This document shows positions 18,840 through 27,368 of a DNA stretch of 35,984 nt, in pieces. Under the pieces are notes generated by a model. That model was not told the DNA's origin. It searched no databases and saw nothing but the letters and a program-made list of their open reading frames with translations. Numbering within the stretch: the stretch's first letter is position 1; every line of letters begins with the position of its first letter. The stretch is taken from positions 1-35,984 of the forward strand of contig CAMLBO010000046.1 in NCBI GenBank assembly GCA_946478305.1, given 5' to 3'. The position numbers and the translations under genes are program-made. This DNA is from an uncultured Enterobacterales bacterium. Lineage in GTDB: Bacteria > Pseudomonadota > Gammaproteobacteria > Enterobacterales > Enterobacteriaceae.

Positions 18840-19772
18840 ATGTACCATTTAAGAGTTCCTGTTACTGAAAAAGAGCTGGCTGCCTATTACTCCTTCCGTT
18901 GGGAGATGCTGCGTAAACCATTGCGTCAGCCGGAAGGTTCAGAGCGTGATGCCTATGATGCAATGGCACATCACCAAATGGTGGTAGATGAGAGCGGTAA
19001 AACCGTTGCGGTAGGCCGTTTATATATCAATGCCGACAACGAGGCCTCTATCCGCTTCCTTGCCGTTGACCCGAATGTTCAGGCAAAAGGGTTGGGGACA
19101 CTGGTGGCCATGACCCTGGAGTCCGTGGCACGCCAGGAAGGGGTAAAACGGGTGGTATGTAGCGCGCGTGAAGACGCCGTGGAGTTCTTTGCCAAACTTG
19201 GCTTTGTGAATCAGGGCGAGATCACCACCCCGCAAACGACACCGGTTCGTCATTTTTTGATGATCAAACCGGTAGCAACACTGGATGATATTTTACACCG
19301 CCCCGACTGGTGCGGGCAGTTACAGCAAGCCTGGTACGACCATATTCCGCTGAGCGAAAAAATGGGCGTGCGGATCAGCCAATATACCGGGCAGCGTTTC
19401 GTGACAACCATGCCGGAAAACGGCAACCAGAATCCTCATCACACCCTGTTTGCCGGAAGCCTGTTTTCACTGGCGACCCTAACCGGTTGGGGATTGATCT
19501 GGCTGTTGCTGCGTGAACGCCATCTGGGCGGAACCATAATTCTTGCCGATGCGCATATTCGTTATAGTGCTCCTGTCACCGGGAGGCCGCGAGCCATCGC
19601 CGATCTCAGCTCTATCAGCGGTGATCTTGACCGTCTGGCTAAGGGACGTCGTGCCCGTGTTCAGCTCCAGGTGAGTCTGCTGGGGGATGAAACTGACGGC
19701 GCTATTTTTGAAGGCACTTATTTAGTCCTGCCGGTTGCACCTGAAGCACCGCTTGAGCCGCACATTAACTGA
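18840..19772 (+). CDS. fabY: FabY/MadA (YiiD), GNAT plus hotdog domain protein
   Basis: The E. coli homologue YiiD (FabY, also MadA) has been linked to initiation of fatty acid synthesis as a malonyl-ACP decarboxylase that supplies acetyl-ACP. The 310-residue product has an N-terminal GNAT-like domain (about 1-145, with acetyl-CoA-binding [18 protein letters not shown]) and a C-terminal hotdog thioesterase-like YiiD_C domain (about 160-305, with [19 protein letters not shown]). E. coli YiiD is slightly longer at the N-terminus (about 329). It is last in its cluster and is followed by a terminator. A second fatty-acid gene, the FabF-like KAS at 34.2 kb, lies in the same window. Confidence 0.93.
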   Translation: MYHLRVPVTEKELAAYYSFRWEMLRKPLRQPEGSERDAYDAMAHHQMVVDESGKTVAVGRLYINADNEASIRFLAVDPNVQAKGLGTLVAMTLESVARQEGVKRVVCSAREDAVEFFAKLGFVNQGEITTPQTTPVRHFLMIKPVATLDDILHRPDWCGQLQQAWYDHIPLSEKMGVRISQYTGQRFVTTMPENGNQNPHHTLFAGSLFSLATLTGWGLIWLLLRERHLGGTIILADAHIRYSAPVTGRPRAIADLSSISGDLDRLAKGRRARVQLQVSLLGDETDGAIFEGTYLVLPVAPEAPLEPHIN

Positions 19773-19795
19773 TCCCTGGTACCTTCCCGAAAACA

Positions 19796-19825
19796 AAAGG
19801 CACTCCGTGATGGAGTGCCTTTGTT
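19796..19825. terminator. Bidirectional terminator between fabY and yicH
   Basis: An 11-bp perfect stem (AAAGGCACTCC / GGAGTGCCTTT) with loop GTGAT; T-rich sequence follows on both strands. The two genes converge here. Confidence 0.85.
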
Positions 19826-19852
19826 GTTTCAAGAGCTGCGGTGTCGTTCTAT

Positions 19853-21544
19853 TTAGGGTGCGATCGCGCCAGCCACAATGCCCTTGCTCATTTGCTGATC
19901 CAGCTGTTTTCCGTCAGCAGAAATAACGTGTAGCTTACCGTTTAACGTCGGCTGGAAATCTACGTTGGCGGGCATCTGGCCTTGCAGATTCAGCTGCATA
20001 TTGGCATTGCCTTGCAGGTCTAGATGCGGCCAGCCCCAGGTTTCCAGCACATTGACAGGAACGGCGCGTCCGTTCATCGCCACAGTAAAGTTACGCTGTG
20101 GTTGTTGATCCACGCTGGCCGTGGCCTCCAATAGCCCTTCTTTGGTGAATGCACTCATTTCAGTAAATTTCACCTGGCTGTCTGACGCTTCAAGCGCAAG
20201 AGAAGGGCGTCGCACATCGACTTTATTGAAGGTAGCGTCGCTGGCATTGAGGTTCAGTTTACCTGACCAGATCCCCCACTGGTGATTACGCGCCAGCAGT
20301 AAATCGGTGCCGAAACCATCCAGTGCGGTGAGCTGGAACGGGAACTGGGGAGAAATATCAATGATCAAATTGCGGTTGGTCATTAGCTTCCCGACGTAAA
20401 CCTCTGATAGCCAGTCCGGCAGGCTTTGGACCCAAAGCTGACGCCAGTTTTGTGGCAGCGTATATTCCAGTGCGGCAACGGTGAGTTCATTCAGCTGTAA
20501 CCGGCGGCTATCACGAATCCAGTTACCTGTGGTTCGCAGCAGGCCACCTTCCCAGCGGGCACTTACCTGTTTGATGGCAATCCCTTGGGGGGAAAGGTCC
20601 AAATTGATGATTGGATCGATAACGTGCAGGTTGCCGTTTATCATCTCTGTGGCATTCAACGAGATTTCACCATCCTGACTCTGCCAGTCACCTTTCTCAA
20701 AGCTGACATCCTTCACGGACAGATCAACATCGCTGAACGCCCAATCCTTGCCTTGCAGGCGGGCATCGATCAAATCGAAGCGTTTAACCACGACTTTCGG
20801 TTGCTGATGGAGGTTCTGCAGGAATACCGACAGTGATTGTGAGGTCTGTAACCGCACATTACTTAGACGCACGTTATCAACTGTCCAGCTGCCGTCCGGT
20901 GCCCGGCTGGCTTTTCCCGTCAACTGGCCACGGGCAACATCGCCGCCGAAGTTGCTTAGTGTGAGCTGGTTATTGTTAATTTGCCCTTGCACTAAAACAT
21001 TCTCGGCTGGAATACCATTGATGCTCAGCAACGCTGCACTTAACTGGAATTCCGTATTCTCACCCAGCAGATGCCCGGCTTTTGGCTGCCACGGGTAGAT
21101 ACCTGCATTCACTTGTTGACCATCAACCGCCCAGCTATCGGCATCACCGGTAAGTGCCATTTTACTGAGCTGAAGCGTATTTGCCTGAATAGGGAGATTG
21201 AATGCTGAAGGATTGAGATTGAGCCGTCCGTTGACCAACACAATGCGGTCGAAGAAACGGGGTTCTGTTATCTGACGCCAGCTCAGATCCAGATTCACCT
21301 GAGCGGCGTTGAGCGTATCAGGCTGATTTTTTTGCCCCAATTTCACGCCGTTTAGCGTTATGCGGCCGGGTTCAGACCAGGCGTGATCAATTTTTTCAAC
21401 TGACAGGCGGTAGTTGCTGTTATTGCTCATCCACTGGCTAAGCTGGCCTGCGGCCCAATGGGTCTGCAACACCACATAAAGCAGTACGATTGCCAGCACC
21501 AACAGCAGAAGGAGTGTCAGTAAAATTTTGCCGATAAATTTCAT
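19853..21544 (-). CDS. yicH: AsmA family protein YicH
   Basis: AsmA-like proteins are inner-membrane anchored with long periplasmic beta-rich (VPS13/chorein-like) bodies; several family members transport phospholipids between membranes. YicH itself is poorly characterised. The start at 21544 gives 563 residues (E. coli 569), beginning MKFIGKILL with one N-terminal membrane helix (residues 8-28), then the AsmA N-terminal region and a C-terminal segment ending in a short hydrophobic tail. An upstream in-frame ATG at 21616 adds 24 residues not found in E. coli. It follows xanP on the same strand, but a hairpin terminator lies between them. Confidence 0.92.
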   Translation of the reverse strand: MKFIGKILLTLLLLLVLAIVLLYVVLQTHWAAGQLSQWMSNNSNYRLSVEKIDHAWSEPGRITLNGVKLGQKNQPDTLNAAQVNLDLSWRQITEPRFFDRIVLVNGRLNLNPSAFNLPIQANTLQLSKMALTGDADSWAVDGQQVNAGIYPWQPKAGHLLGENTEFQLSAALLSINGIPAENVLVQGQINNNQLTLSNFGGDVARGQLTGKASRAPDGSWTVDNVRLSNVRLQTSQSLSVFLQNLHQQPKVVVKRFDLIDARLQGKDWAFSDVDLSVKDVSFEKGDWQSQDGEISLNATEMINGNLHVIDPIINLDLSPQGIAIKQVSARWEGGLLRTTGNWIRDSRRLQLNELTVAALEYTLPQNWRQLWVQSLPDWLSEVYVGKLMTNRNLIIDISPQFPFQLTALDGFGTDLLLARNHQWGIWSGKLNLNASDATFNKVDVRRPSLALEASDSQVKFTEMSAFTKEGLLEATASVDQQPQRNFTVAMNGRAVPVNVLETWGWPHLDLQGNANMQLNLQGQMPANVDFQPTLNGKLHVISADGKQLDQQMSKGIVAGAIAP

Positions 21545-21636
21545 CGTCTGAATCCATATCCGTCGGGAAAGGGAAAAGAATACCCTGTTTATGCCGCAAA
21601 CAGTGGCCTTTCTCAATAGGTTAGCATGACAGAGAC

Positions 21637-21671
21637 AAGAAAATGCGGCGAGGGTTCCGGGCCTCTCGCCG
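21637..21671 (-). terminator. Terminator of xanP
   Basis: On the minus strand CGGCGAG/CTCGCCG forms a 7-bp stem with a GC-rich loop, followed by CATTTTC. The weak U-tract lowers confidence. Confidence 0.6.
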
Positions 21672-21697
21672 TCTTTGCAGGGGGTTACAGCAGAAGT

Positions 21698-23089
21698 TTA
21701 CTTTTCATGAGGAAAAATGAGGTTCAACACAATGGCGGTAATACCGCCCGCTGCGATGCCGGATGACAGCAGGGTTTTAAGCCAGTCCGGTGCGAATTGC
21801 AGGATCAAAGGCTGTTGTGAAACTCCCATCCCCACGGCCAGAGATAATGCCATGATCATAATCGCGCGGCGGTTAAGGCGTTCACGCGACACAATGCGGA
21901 CACCAGAAGCTGCAATCGTACCAAACATCACGATAGTCGCCCCGCCCAGCACCGGTTCAGGAATATGTTGAACCAGCCCCGCAACGGCAGGGAACAGGCC
22001 AAGTACAATCAACATCAAAGCGACGACAAAACCGACATAACGGCTGGCAACGCCGGTCAATTGAATCACCCCATTGTTCTGGCCGAAGCAGGAGTTGGGG
22101 AAGGTGTTGAAGACCGCCGAAAGCATTGAGTTCAGACCGTTTGCCAGTACGCCGCCTTTAATACGCTTCATATAAAGCGGGCCGCTTACCGGTTGCTCGG
22201 AAACATCAGAGGTGGCCGTGATGTCACCAATGGTCTCAAGTGACGTCACCATGAAAATCAACATCAGGGGAATAAGTAGATTCCAGTCAAAACCCAGGCC
22301 GTAATAGAGCGGTGTCGGTAGTGTTATCCAGTGACTTTGTGTAGCCGATGCCGTTTCGGGCAGCATTCCCATTATCCATGCGGCCAGATAGCCGATAGCC
22401 ATTGCTATCACCAGCGACGCGACGCGCAGGTAAGGGTTTTTCTGCCGGTTCAGCAGGATAATTACCACCAGAACAACGGCGGCCAGCAACAGATTCTTTG
22501 GTGCGCCAAAACTGTGATCGCTCATCGCCGCATAGCCGCCACCGATAGAGGTAAGGCCAACCTGGATTAATGACAGACCGATGATCATCACCACGATACC
22601 GGAGACCAGCGGCGTGATAATGCGGCGTGCGAGATGCAGGAATCGCGAGAGAATAATTTCCGTACAGGATGCAACCATCAACGTGCCGAACAACGCTGCC
22701 ATCATGGTCGGTACATCTGCACCGCCGTTTTTCAGTGCCATACCGCCCATGATCAACGGAGCCACAAAGTTAAAACTGGTGCCCTGGATTGACAGTAAGC
22801 CTGAACCTACAGGGCCCCAGGTCTTAATCTGCAGAATAGAAGCCAGCCCTGATGCAAACAGCGACATGCTGATGATGTGCTGAGTGTCCTGTGCCGGAAG
22901 CCCCAGTGCCTGGCAAATCAGCAGCGCTGGGGTGATCACCGCAACAAACATCGCCAGCAGGTGCTGGCAGGCGGCAAACAGGGTTTGCGGCAGAGGAGGA
23001 CGGTCCTCGAGGCGGTAAATTAATTCACTATTATGCGGGCGGGAAAATTCAGGGCGCTGAGTCTCTGGCTCGGCGGATTGCGTACTCAT
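21698..23089 (-). CDS. xanP: Xanthine permease XanP (NCS2/NAT family)
   Basis: XanP is a proton-coupled high-affinity xanthine importer in the inner membrane. The protein has about 14 hydrophobic segments and NAT-family signatures: [12 protein letters not shown] in TM3, the substrate-site segment [15 protein letters not shown] equivalent ([14 protein letters not shown]) and the NAT motif [15 protein letters not shown]. Two starts are possible; the ATG at 23089 (463 residues, MSTQSAE) equals the E. coli length of 463, while the ATG at 23104 adds five residues. Neither has a strong SD. A PurR box lies upstream. Confidence 0.95.
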   Translation of the reverse strand: MSTQSAEPETQRPEFSRPHNSELIYRLEDRPPLPQTLFAACQHLLAMFVAVITPALLICQALGLPAQDTQHIISMSLFASGLASILQIKTWGPVGSGLLSIQGTSFNFVAPLIMGGMALKNGGADVPTMMAALFGTLMVASCTEIILSRFLHLARRIITPLVSGIVVMIIGLSLIQVGLTSIGGGYAAMSDHSFGAPKNLLLAAVVLVVIILLNRQKNPYLRVASLVIAMAIGYLAAWIMGMLPETASATQSHWITLPTPLYYGLGFDWNLLIPLMLIFMVTSLETIGDITATSDVSEQPVSGPLYMKRIKGGVLANGLNSMLSAVFNTFPNSCFGQNNGVIQLTGVASRYVGFVVALMLIVLGLFPAVAGLVQHIPEPVLGGATIVMFGTIAASGVRIVSRERLNRRAIMIMALSLAVGMGVSQQPLILQFAPDWLKTLLSSGIAAGGITAIVLNLIFPHEK

Positions 23090-23144
23090 GATTTGGGCAT
23101 CCATTAAGCGGCAAAGCGGGCATTTTTAATGAAAATGGACACAA

Positions 23145-23160
23145 AAGCAATCGTTTGCTT
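23145..23160 (-). promoter_or_regulatory. PurR operator upstream of xanP
   Basis: AAGCAATCGTTTGCTT fits the PurR consensus ANGCAANCGNTTNCNT at every fixed position. It lies 56 bp from the xanP ATG and overlaps a possible -35 (TTGCTT, minus strand; -10 TAAAAA 16 bp on), so purine-dependent repression of xanthine uptake is likely. Effect on divergent gltS, 170 bp away, is less likely. Confidence 0.75.
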
Positions 23161-23243
23161 TGCTGTTTTATTTCACCACCAATTGCGATTTAACCAGCAC
23201 ATTCGGGCTGTTTTTCTTGCGTTAGATTGGCTATCTGACTTCT

Positions 23244-23279
23244 AATCCCATATCTGAAAAATATCAGTGAACTGGGATT
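23244..23279 (+). repeat. Nested inverted repeat before gltS
   Basis: AATCCCA ... TGGGATT encloses CTGA-AAAATA-TCAG, giving an interrupted hairpin of 7 plus 4 bp, 50 bp before the gltS ATG. It could be an operator or leader structure for gltS; no regulator is identified. Confidence 0.35.
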
Positions 23280-23328
23280 CTTATAACTTAATAATATTAT
23301 TGGATTTTTTATAAAATGGAGCACTTTC

Positions 23329-24540
23329 ATGATTTCTCTCGACACCTACGGCACACTGGTTGCCGCCACACTGGTACTCCTTCTGGGACGTAAATGCGTC
23401 CAAACAATTTCATTCCTCAAGAAATACACCATTCCTGAACCGGTAGCGGGAGGTTTACTGGTGGCCTTCTTGTTGTTGCTGGCCAATCAACTTTTCAGTT
23501 GGGAAGTCACATTTGATATGTCGCTGAAAGAACCACTTATGCTGGCCTTCTTCGCTACCATTGGTCTGAATGCCAATCTTGCCAGCCTGCGTTCGGGCGG
23601 CAAGGCACTGGTTTTACTGGTGTTCGTCGTGTTGGGATTATTGTTACTGCAAAATGCGATTGGCATCGGTATGGCAAAATTACTCGGACTTGACCCGCTG
23701 ATGGGATTGCTGGCGGGTTCAATTACCTTGTCCGGTGGTCACGGCACGGGGGCTGCCTGGAGTAAATTGTTCAGCGAAAAGTATGGTTTTGAAAATGCGA
23801 CAGAAGTAGCCATGGCCTGCGCGACCTTTGGGTTAGTGCTGGGTGGTATTATCGGTGGGTCGGTTGCCCGTTATCTGGTCAGTCACTCATCTACCCCGAA
23901 TGGTTCACCGGATGATGCCGTCGATCCAAGCGCATTCGAAAAACCGGCTATTGGCCGGATGATCACGCCTTTGGTGATGGTAGAAACCATTGCGCTGATA
24001 GCTATCTGTCTGACGGCAGGCAGCCATGTATCTAACCTGTTACAGGGTTCTACTTTCGAAATCCCAACTTTCGTTTGTGTGCTTTTTGTCGGGGTTATCC
24101 TCAGCAATGTGCTGGCATGGCTGGGTTTTTACCGGGTCTTTGATCGCGCAGTATCCGTGCTGGGTAACGTCAGTCTTTCACTGTTTCTGGCGATGGCGTT
24201 AATGAGCCTTAAACTGTGGGAAATGGCATCACTGGCATTACCAATGATGGCAATTCTCGGCGTGCAAGGGCTGGCAATGGCGCTGTATGCGATCTTTGTG
24301 ACGTACCGGGTGATGGGAAAAAACTATGATGCGGCAGTTCTGGCTGCGGGGCACTGCGGTTTCGGGCTGGGGGCGACACCTACGGCAATCGCCAATATGC
24401 AGGCCATCACTAACCGATTTGGCCCGTCTCATCTGGCTTTTTTGGTCGTACCGATGGTTGGTGCATTCTTTATTGATATCGCTAACGCGATAGTCATAAA
24501 ACTATTCTTATTATTACCGGTGTTCCCTGCCATCGCATAA
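23329..24540 (+). CDS. gltS: Sodium/glutamate symporter GltS
   Basis: GltS imports glutamate with Na+ across the inner membrane (ESS family). The 403-residue product (E. coli 401) has about ten membrane segments arranged as two inverted halves, each with a Gly/Ser-rich reentrant loop: GSITLSGGHGTGAAW near residue 137 and AAGHCGFGLGATPTAIANMQ near residue 345. TGGAG precedes the ATG. The gene is divergent from xanP and convergent with recG. Confidence 0.97.
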   Translation: MISLDTYGTLVAATLVLLLGRKCVQTISFLKKYTIPEPVAGGLLVAFLLLLANQLFSWEVTFDMSLKEPLMLAFFATIGLNANLASLRSGGKALVLLVFVVLGLLLLQNAIGIGMAKLLGLDPLMGLLAGSITLSGGHGTGAAWSKLFSEKYGFENATEVAMACATFGLVLGGIIGGSVARYLVSHSSTPNGSPDDAVDPSAFEKPAIGRMITPLVMVETIALIAICLTAGSHVSNLLQGSTFEIPTFVCVLFVGVILSNVLAWLGFYRVFDRAVSVLGNVSLSLFLAMALMSLKLWEMASLALPMMAILGVQGLAMALYAIFVTYRVMGKNYDAAVLAAGHCGFGLGATPTAIANMQAITNRFGPSHLAFLVVPMVGAFFIDIANAIVIKLFLLLPVFPAIA

Positions 24541-24548
24541 TGATATTG

Positions 24549-24566
24549 AGTGCCATGGACGGCACT
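24549..24566. terminator. Hairpin between gltS and recG
   Basis: AGTGCC-ATGGAC-GGCACT forms a 6-bp stem between the convergent genes. No clear T-run follows on either strand, so terminator function is uncertain. Confidence 0.35.
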
Positions 24567-24589
24567 TAACTGCAAACAGCAAGAGGATA

Positions 24590-26671
24590 TCAGGCGTTGG
24601 TATAACGCACGCGTTCAGGTAGCCAGCGTTCGATCAAAGCATGAGCATGTTGGGGAAACTGTTGCTGTAAATAGCGAGCAATTCGCTGTACTTCCGGGAT
24701 CATCGCCTGGTCACGCAATAAATCTGCGACCTTAAATTCTGCACTCCCTGTCTGGCGCGTTCCCAGTAGTTCTCCCGGTCCACGGATCTCTAAATCCTGC
24801 TGCGCAATGACAAATCCGTCATTACTGTCGCGCAGGACCTGCAAGCGTTTTTGCGCCGTCTTGCTAAGTGGTGTTTTATATAACAGAACACAATGGGAAG
24901 CGATGGCACCGCGCCCGACACGGCCACGTAGTTGGTGTAGCTGAGCCAGACCTAGACGTTCCGGATTTTCAATAATCATCAGGCTGGCGTTAGGGACATC
25001 TACACCGACTTCGATAACCGTAGTGGCGACCAGTAACTGTACATCGCCTTGTTTGAAAGCCTGCATGACCGCCTGTTTTTCCTGAGCTTTCATCCGACCA
25101 TGAACCAGCCCGATTTTCAGTTCAGGCAGGGCAACTTTCAGCCCTTCCCAGGTCGCTTCCGCCGCCTGGGCCTCCAGCATTTCTGACTCTTCAATCAGTG
25201 TACAAACCCAGTAAGCCTGGCGGTTTTCCTGCTCACAGGCACTTTTCACCCTGGCGATGATATCGCTGCGTCGGGTATCCGGGATCGCGACGGTAGTCAC
25301 CGGTGTTCGACCTGGCGGTAATTCATCGATCACGGACGTATCGAGGTCGGCGTAAGCCGTCATAGCCAATGTTCGTGGTATCGGCGTGGCCGTCATAATC
25401 AACTGATGCGGATGGAAACCCTGCTGTTTCCCTTTTTCCCACAGTGCCAGACGTTGGTGGACACCAAAACGGTGTTGTTCATCGATGATCACCAGGGCGA
25501 GTGAAGAGAACAGAACCTGTTCCTGAAAAATCGCATGTGTACCAACCACCATAGAAACCTGGCCGCTGGCAATCGCCTCTTGTTGTGCCTGCCGCGCTTT
25601 GCCTTTCTGCTTACCGGCCAGCCAACCGACCTCAATACCCAGTGGTTCAAACCACTGGCGGAAGTTATTAGCATGCTGCTCCGCCAGAAGTTCAGTCGGT
25701 GCCATTAAGCCAACTTGCTTGCCTTGTGCAATGGCACTGAGCGCGGCTAATGCGGCGACCAGTGTCTTACCAGAACCTACATCCCCCTGAACCAACCGCA
25801 TCATTGGATAGCCCTTTGCGAGGTCGTGTTCAATTTCGGCGACGACGCGCTGCTGTGCGCCGGTTGGGCTGAACGGTAGGGAGGCTAAGAACTGGTCTTT
25901 CAGGCGATCATCATGCAGTAGCGGTAAGGCTTTATAACTTTGAGTCCCGGCACGTACGGCCAGCATGCTCAGGTTATGTGCTAACAGCTCTTCCATGATC
26001 AACCGGCGCTGTGCGGGATGTTGGCCCTTTTCGAGATCTGCCAGCTGAATATCAGGCGGTGGGCGATGCAGAAGATGCAGAGCTTTAGGCAATGAAATCA
26101 ACGTGCGGCTCAGCTCTTCCGGCAGAAGCTCAGCAATCGGCACAGTATCCAGCAGTTCCAATGCCTGATCGGTTAGTTTACGCAGCGTTGCCTGACGAAT
26201 ACCCTCAGTCGTGGGATAGACGGGGGTTAGCGACTCCTGCAGTACCACTTCACTGTTCTCACCCTGAATGCGGTATTCCGGGTGAATAATCTCTGCGCCC
26301 TGTGTGCCACGTTTTATCTCCCCATAAGCGGTAACACGACGGCCAGTTGCCAAACTATTTTTCATTGCCGCATTGAAGTTGAAGAAGCGCAGGGTAACGA
26401 TACCAGTACCGTCACTTATCTGGCAGGTCATCATCCGGCGGCGGCCAAAACTGATGTCGCAACGCAACACTTCGCCTTCTACTGTGGCAAAAATTCCGGG
26501 TAGTAAATCAGTAATGGCGTACAGACGTGTGCGATCTTCATAACGCAAAGGGAGATGGAGCAGGAGATCCTGGATAGTTTCGAGGCCGAGTTTAGCAAGC
26601 TTCTCTGCCTGACTGGCTCCAACGCCGGAAAGTGACGTGAGCGGGATGGCGTCGAGCAAGCGGCCTTTCAT
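24590..26671 (-). CDS. recG: ATP-dependent DNA helicase RecG
   Basis: RecG remodels stalled replication forks and branch-migrates Holliday junctions. The start at 26671 gives 693 residues, as in E. coli (MKGRLLDA). Order: N-terminal wedge domain (OB fold, about 1-250), then helicase motifs including Walker A GDVGSGKT, motif Ia TELLAEQ, motif II DEQH, motif III TATPIPRT, and QLRGRVGRG of motif VI, then the C-terminal TRG segment. An upstream in-frame ATG at 26704 lies inside trmH and is not supported. The chosen ATG overlaps the trmH stop (ATGA), implying translational coupling at the end of the spo operon. Confidence 0.97.
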   Translation of the reverse strand: MKGRLLDAIPLTSLSGVGASQAEKLAKLGLETIQDLLLHLPLRYEDRTRLYAITDLLPGIFATVEGEVLRCDISFGRRRMMTCQISDGTGIVTLRFFNFNAAMKNSLATGRRVTAYGEIKRGTQGAEIIHPEYRIQGENSEVVLQESLTPVYPTTEGIRQATLRKLTDQALELLDTVPIAELLPEELSRTLISLPKALHLLHRPPPDIQLADLEKGQHPAQRRLIMEELLAHNLSMLAVRAGTQSYKALPLLHDDRLKDQFLASLPFSPTGAQQRVVAEIEHDLAKGYPMMRLVQGDVGSGKTLVAALAALSAIAQGKQVGLMAPTELLAEQHANNFRQWFEPLGIEVGWLAGKQKGKARQAQQEAIASGQVSMVVGTHAIFQEQVLFSSLALVIIDEQHRFGVHQRLALWEKGKQQGFHPHQLIMTATPIPRTLAMTAYADLDTSVIDELPPGRTPVTTVAIPDTRRSDIIARVKSACEQENRQAYWVCTLIEESEMLEAQAAEATWEGLKVALPELKIGLVHGRMKAQEKQAVMQAFKQGDVQLLVATTVIEVGVDVPNASLMIIENPERLGLAQLHQLRGRVGRGAIASHCVLLYKTPLSKTAQKRLQVLRDSNDGFVIAQQDLEIRGPGELLGTRQTGSAEFKVADLLRDQAMIPEVQRIARYLQQQFPQHAHALIERWLPERVRYTNA

Positions 26672-27363
26672 TTTTTGACCGTCATTTGCATTGCTGACCA
26701 CCATTGCTCATCAGCAATAATTTGGCCGGTATCATCGATAAAGGGTCGGGGTAATTTCTTACGTTTTGCTACGTTCGACAATACCGGATAGCCGCCATCA
26801 AACAGCAGGCGTTGTTGCTCTTTCGGGCTTAAAGGACTGATCTGGCGCTGATACATGCCAGCATTTTCACGCTGTCGTTGCGCTTCGTACAGAATCAGCG
26901 CAGAGGCTACAGAGACATTCAGCGACTGAACCATCCCCGCCATGGGAATCACAATATCGCTATCAGCCAGTGCGAGAGCTTCGGGTGTAATACCGGTTTT
27001 TTCCTGGCCGAGCAGAATACAGGTTGGGCGGGTGTAATCGATGGTACGAAAATCCACAGCCTTGTCTGACAGATGTGTTGCCAGTATCTGCATCCCTTTC
27101 GCCTTCATTTTGGCGACGGCATCCTGAATCGTTTGGTGCGTTTTAACCTGAACCCAGCTGTTGCTGCCTGCTGCCGAAGAGACTAAGGTCCGCATCCGGC
27201 TTGATGGCCACACCGCATGGATCTCGTGCACACCTACGGCGTCAGCAGTGCGAATTACCGCGGCAATATTATGCGGTTTGTGCACCTCTTCCATGCATAC
27301 GGTCAGATCAGGCTGCCGGGCTGCAAGCATTTCACAGATGCGCGCATAACGTTCTGGAGTCAT
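26668..27363 (-). CDS. trmH: tRNA (guanosine(18)-2'-O)-methyltransferase TrmH (SpoU)
   Basis: TrmH methylates the 2'-OH of G18 in the tRNA D-loop. The 231-residue SPOUT-fold protein shows motif 1 HKPHNIAAVIRTADAVG (about 27-43), motif 2 LLGQEKTGI and motif 3 IPMAGMVQSLNVSVASALILYEA, which forms the trefoil-knot SAM site. It lies 5 bp after spoT and overlaps recG by 4 bp. Confidence 0.97.
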   Translation of the reverse strand: MTPERYARICEMLAARQPDLTVCMEEVHKPHNIAAVIRTADAVGVHEIHAVWPSSRMRTLVSSAAGSNSWVQVKTHQTIQDAVAKMKAKGMQILATHLSDKAVDFRTIDYTRPTCILLGQEKTGITPEALALADSDIVIPMAGMVQSLNVSVASALILYEAQRQRENAGMYQRQISPLSPKEQQRLLFDGGYPVLSNVAKRKKLPRPFIDDTGQIIADEQWWSAMQMTVKK

Positions 27364-27368
27364 AACAT

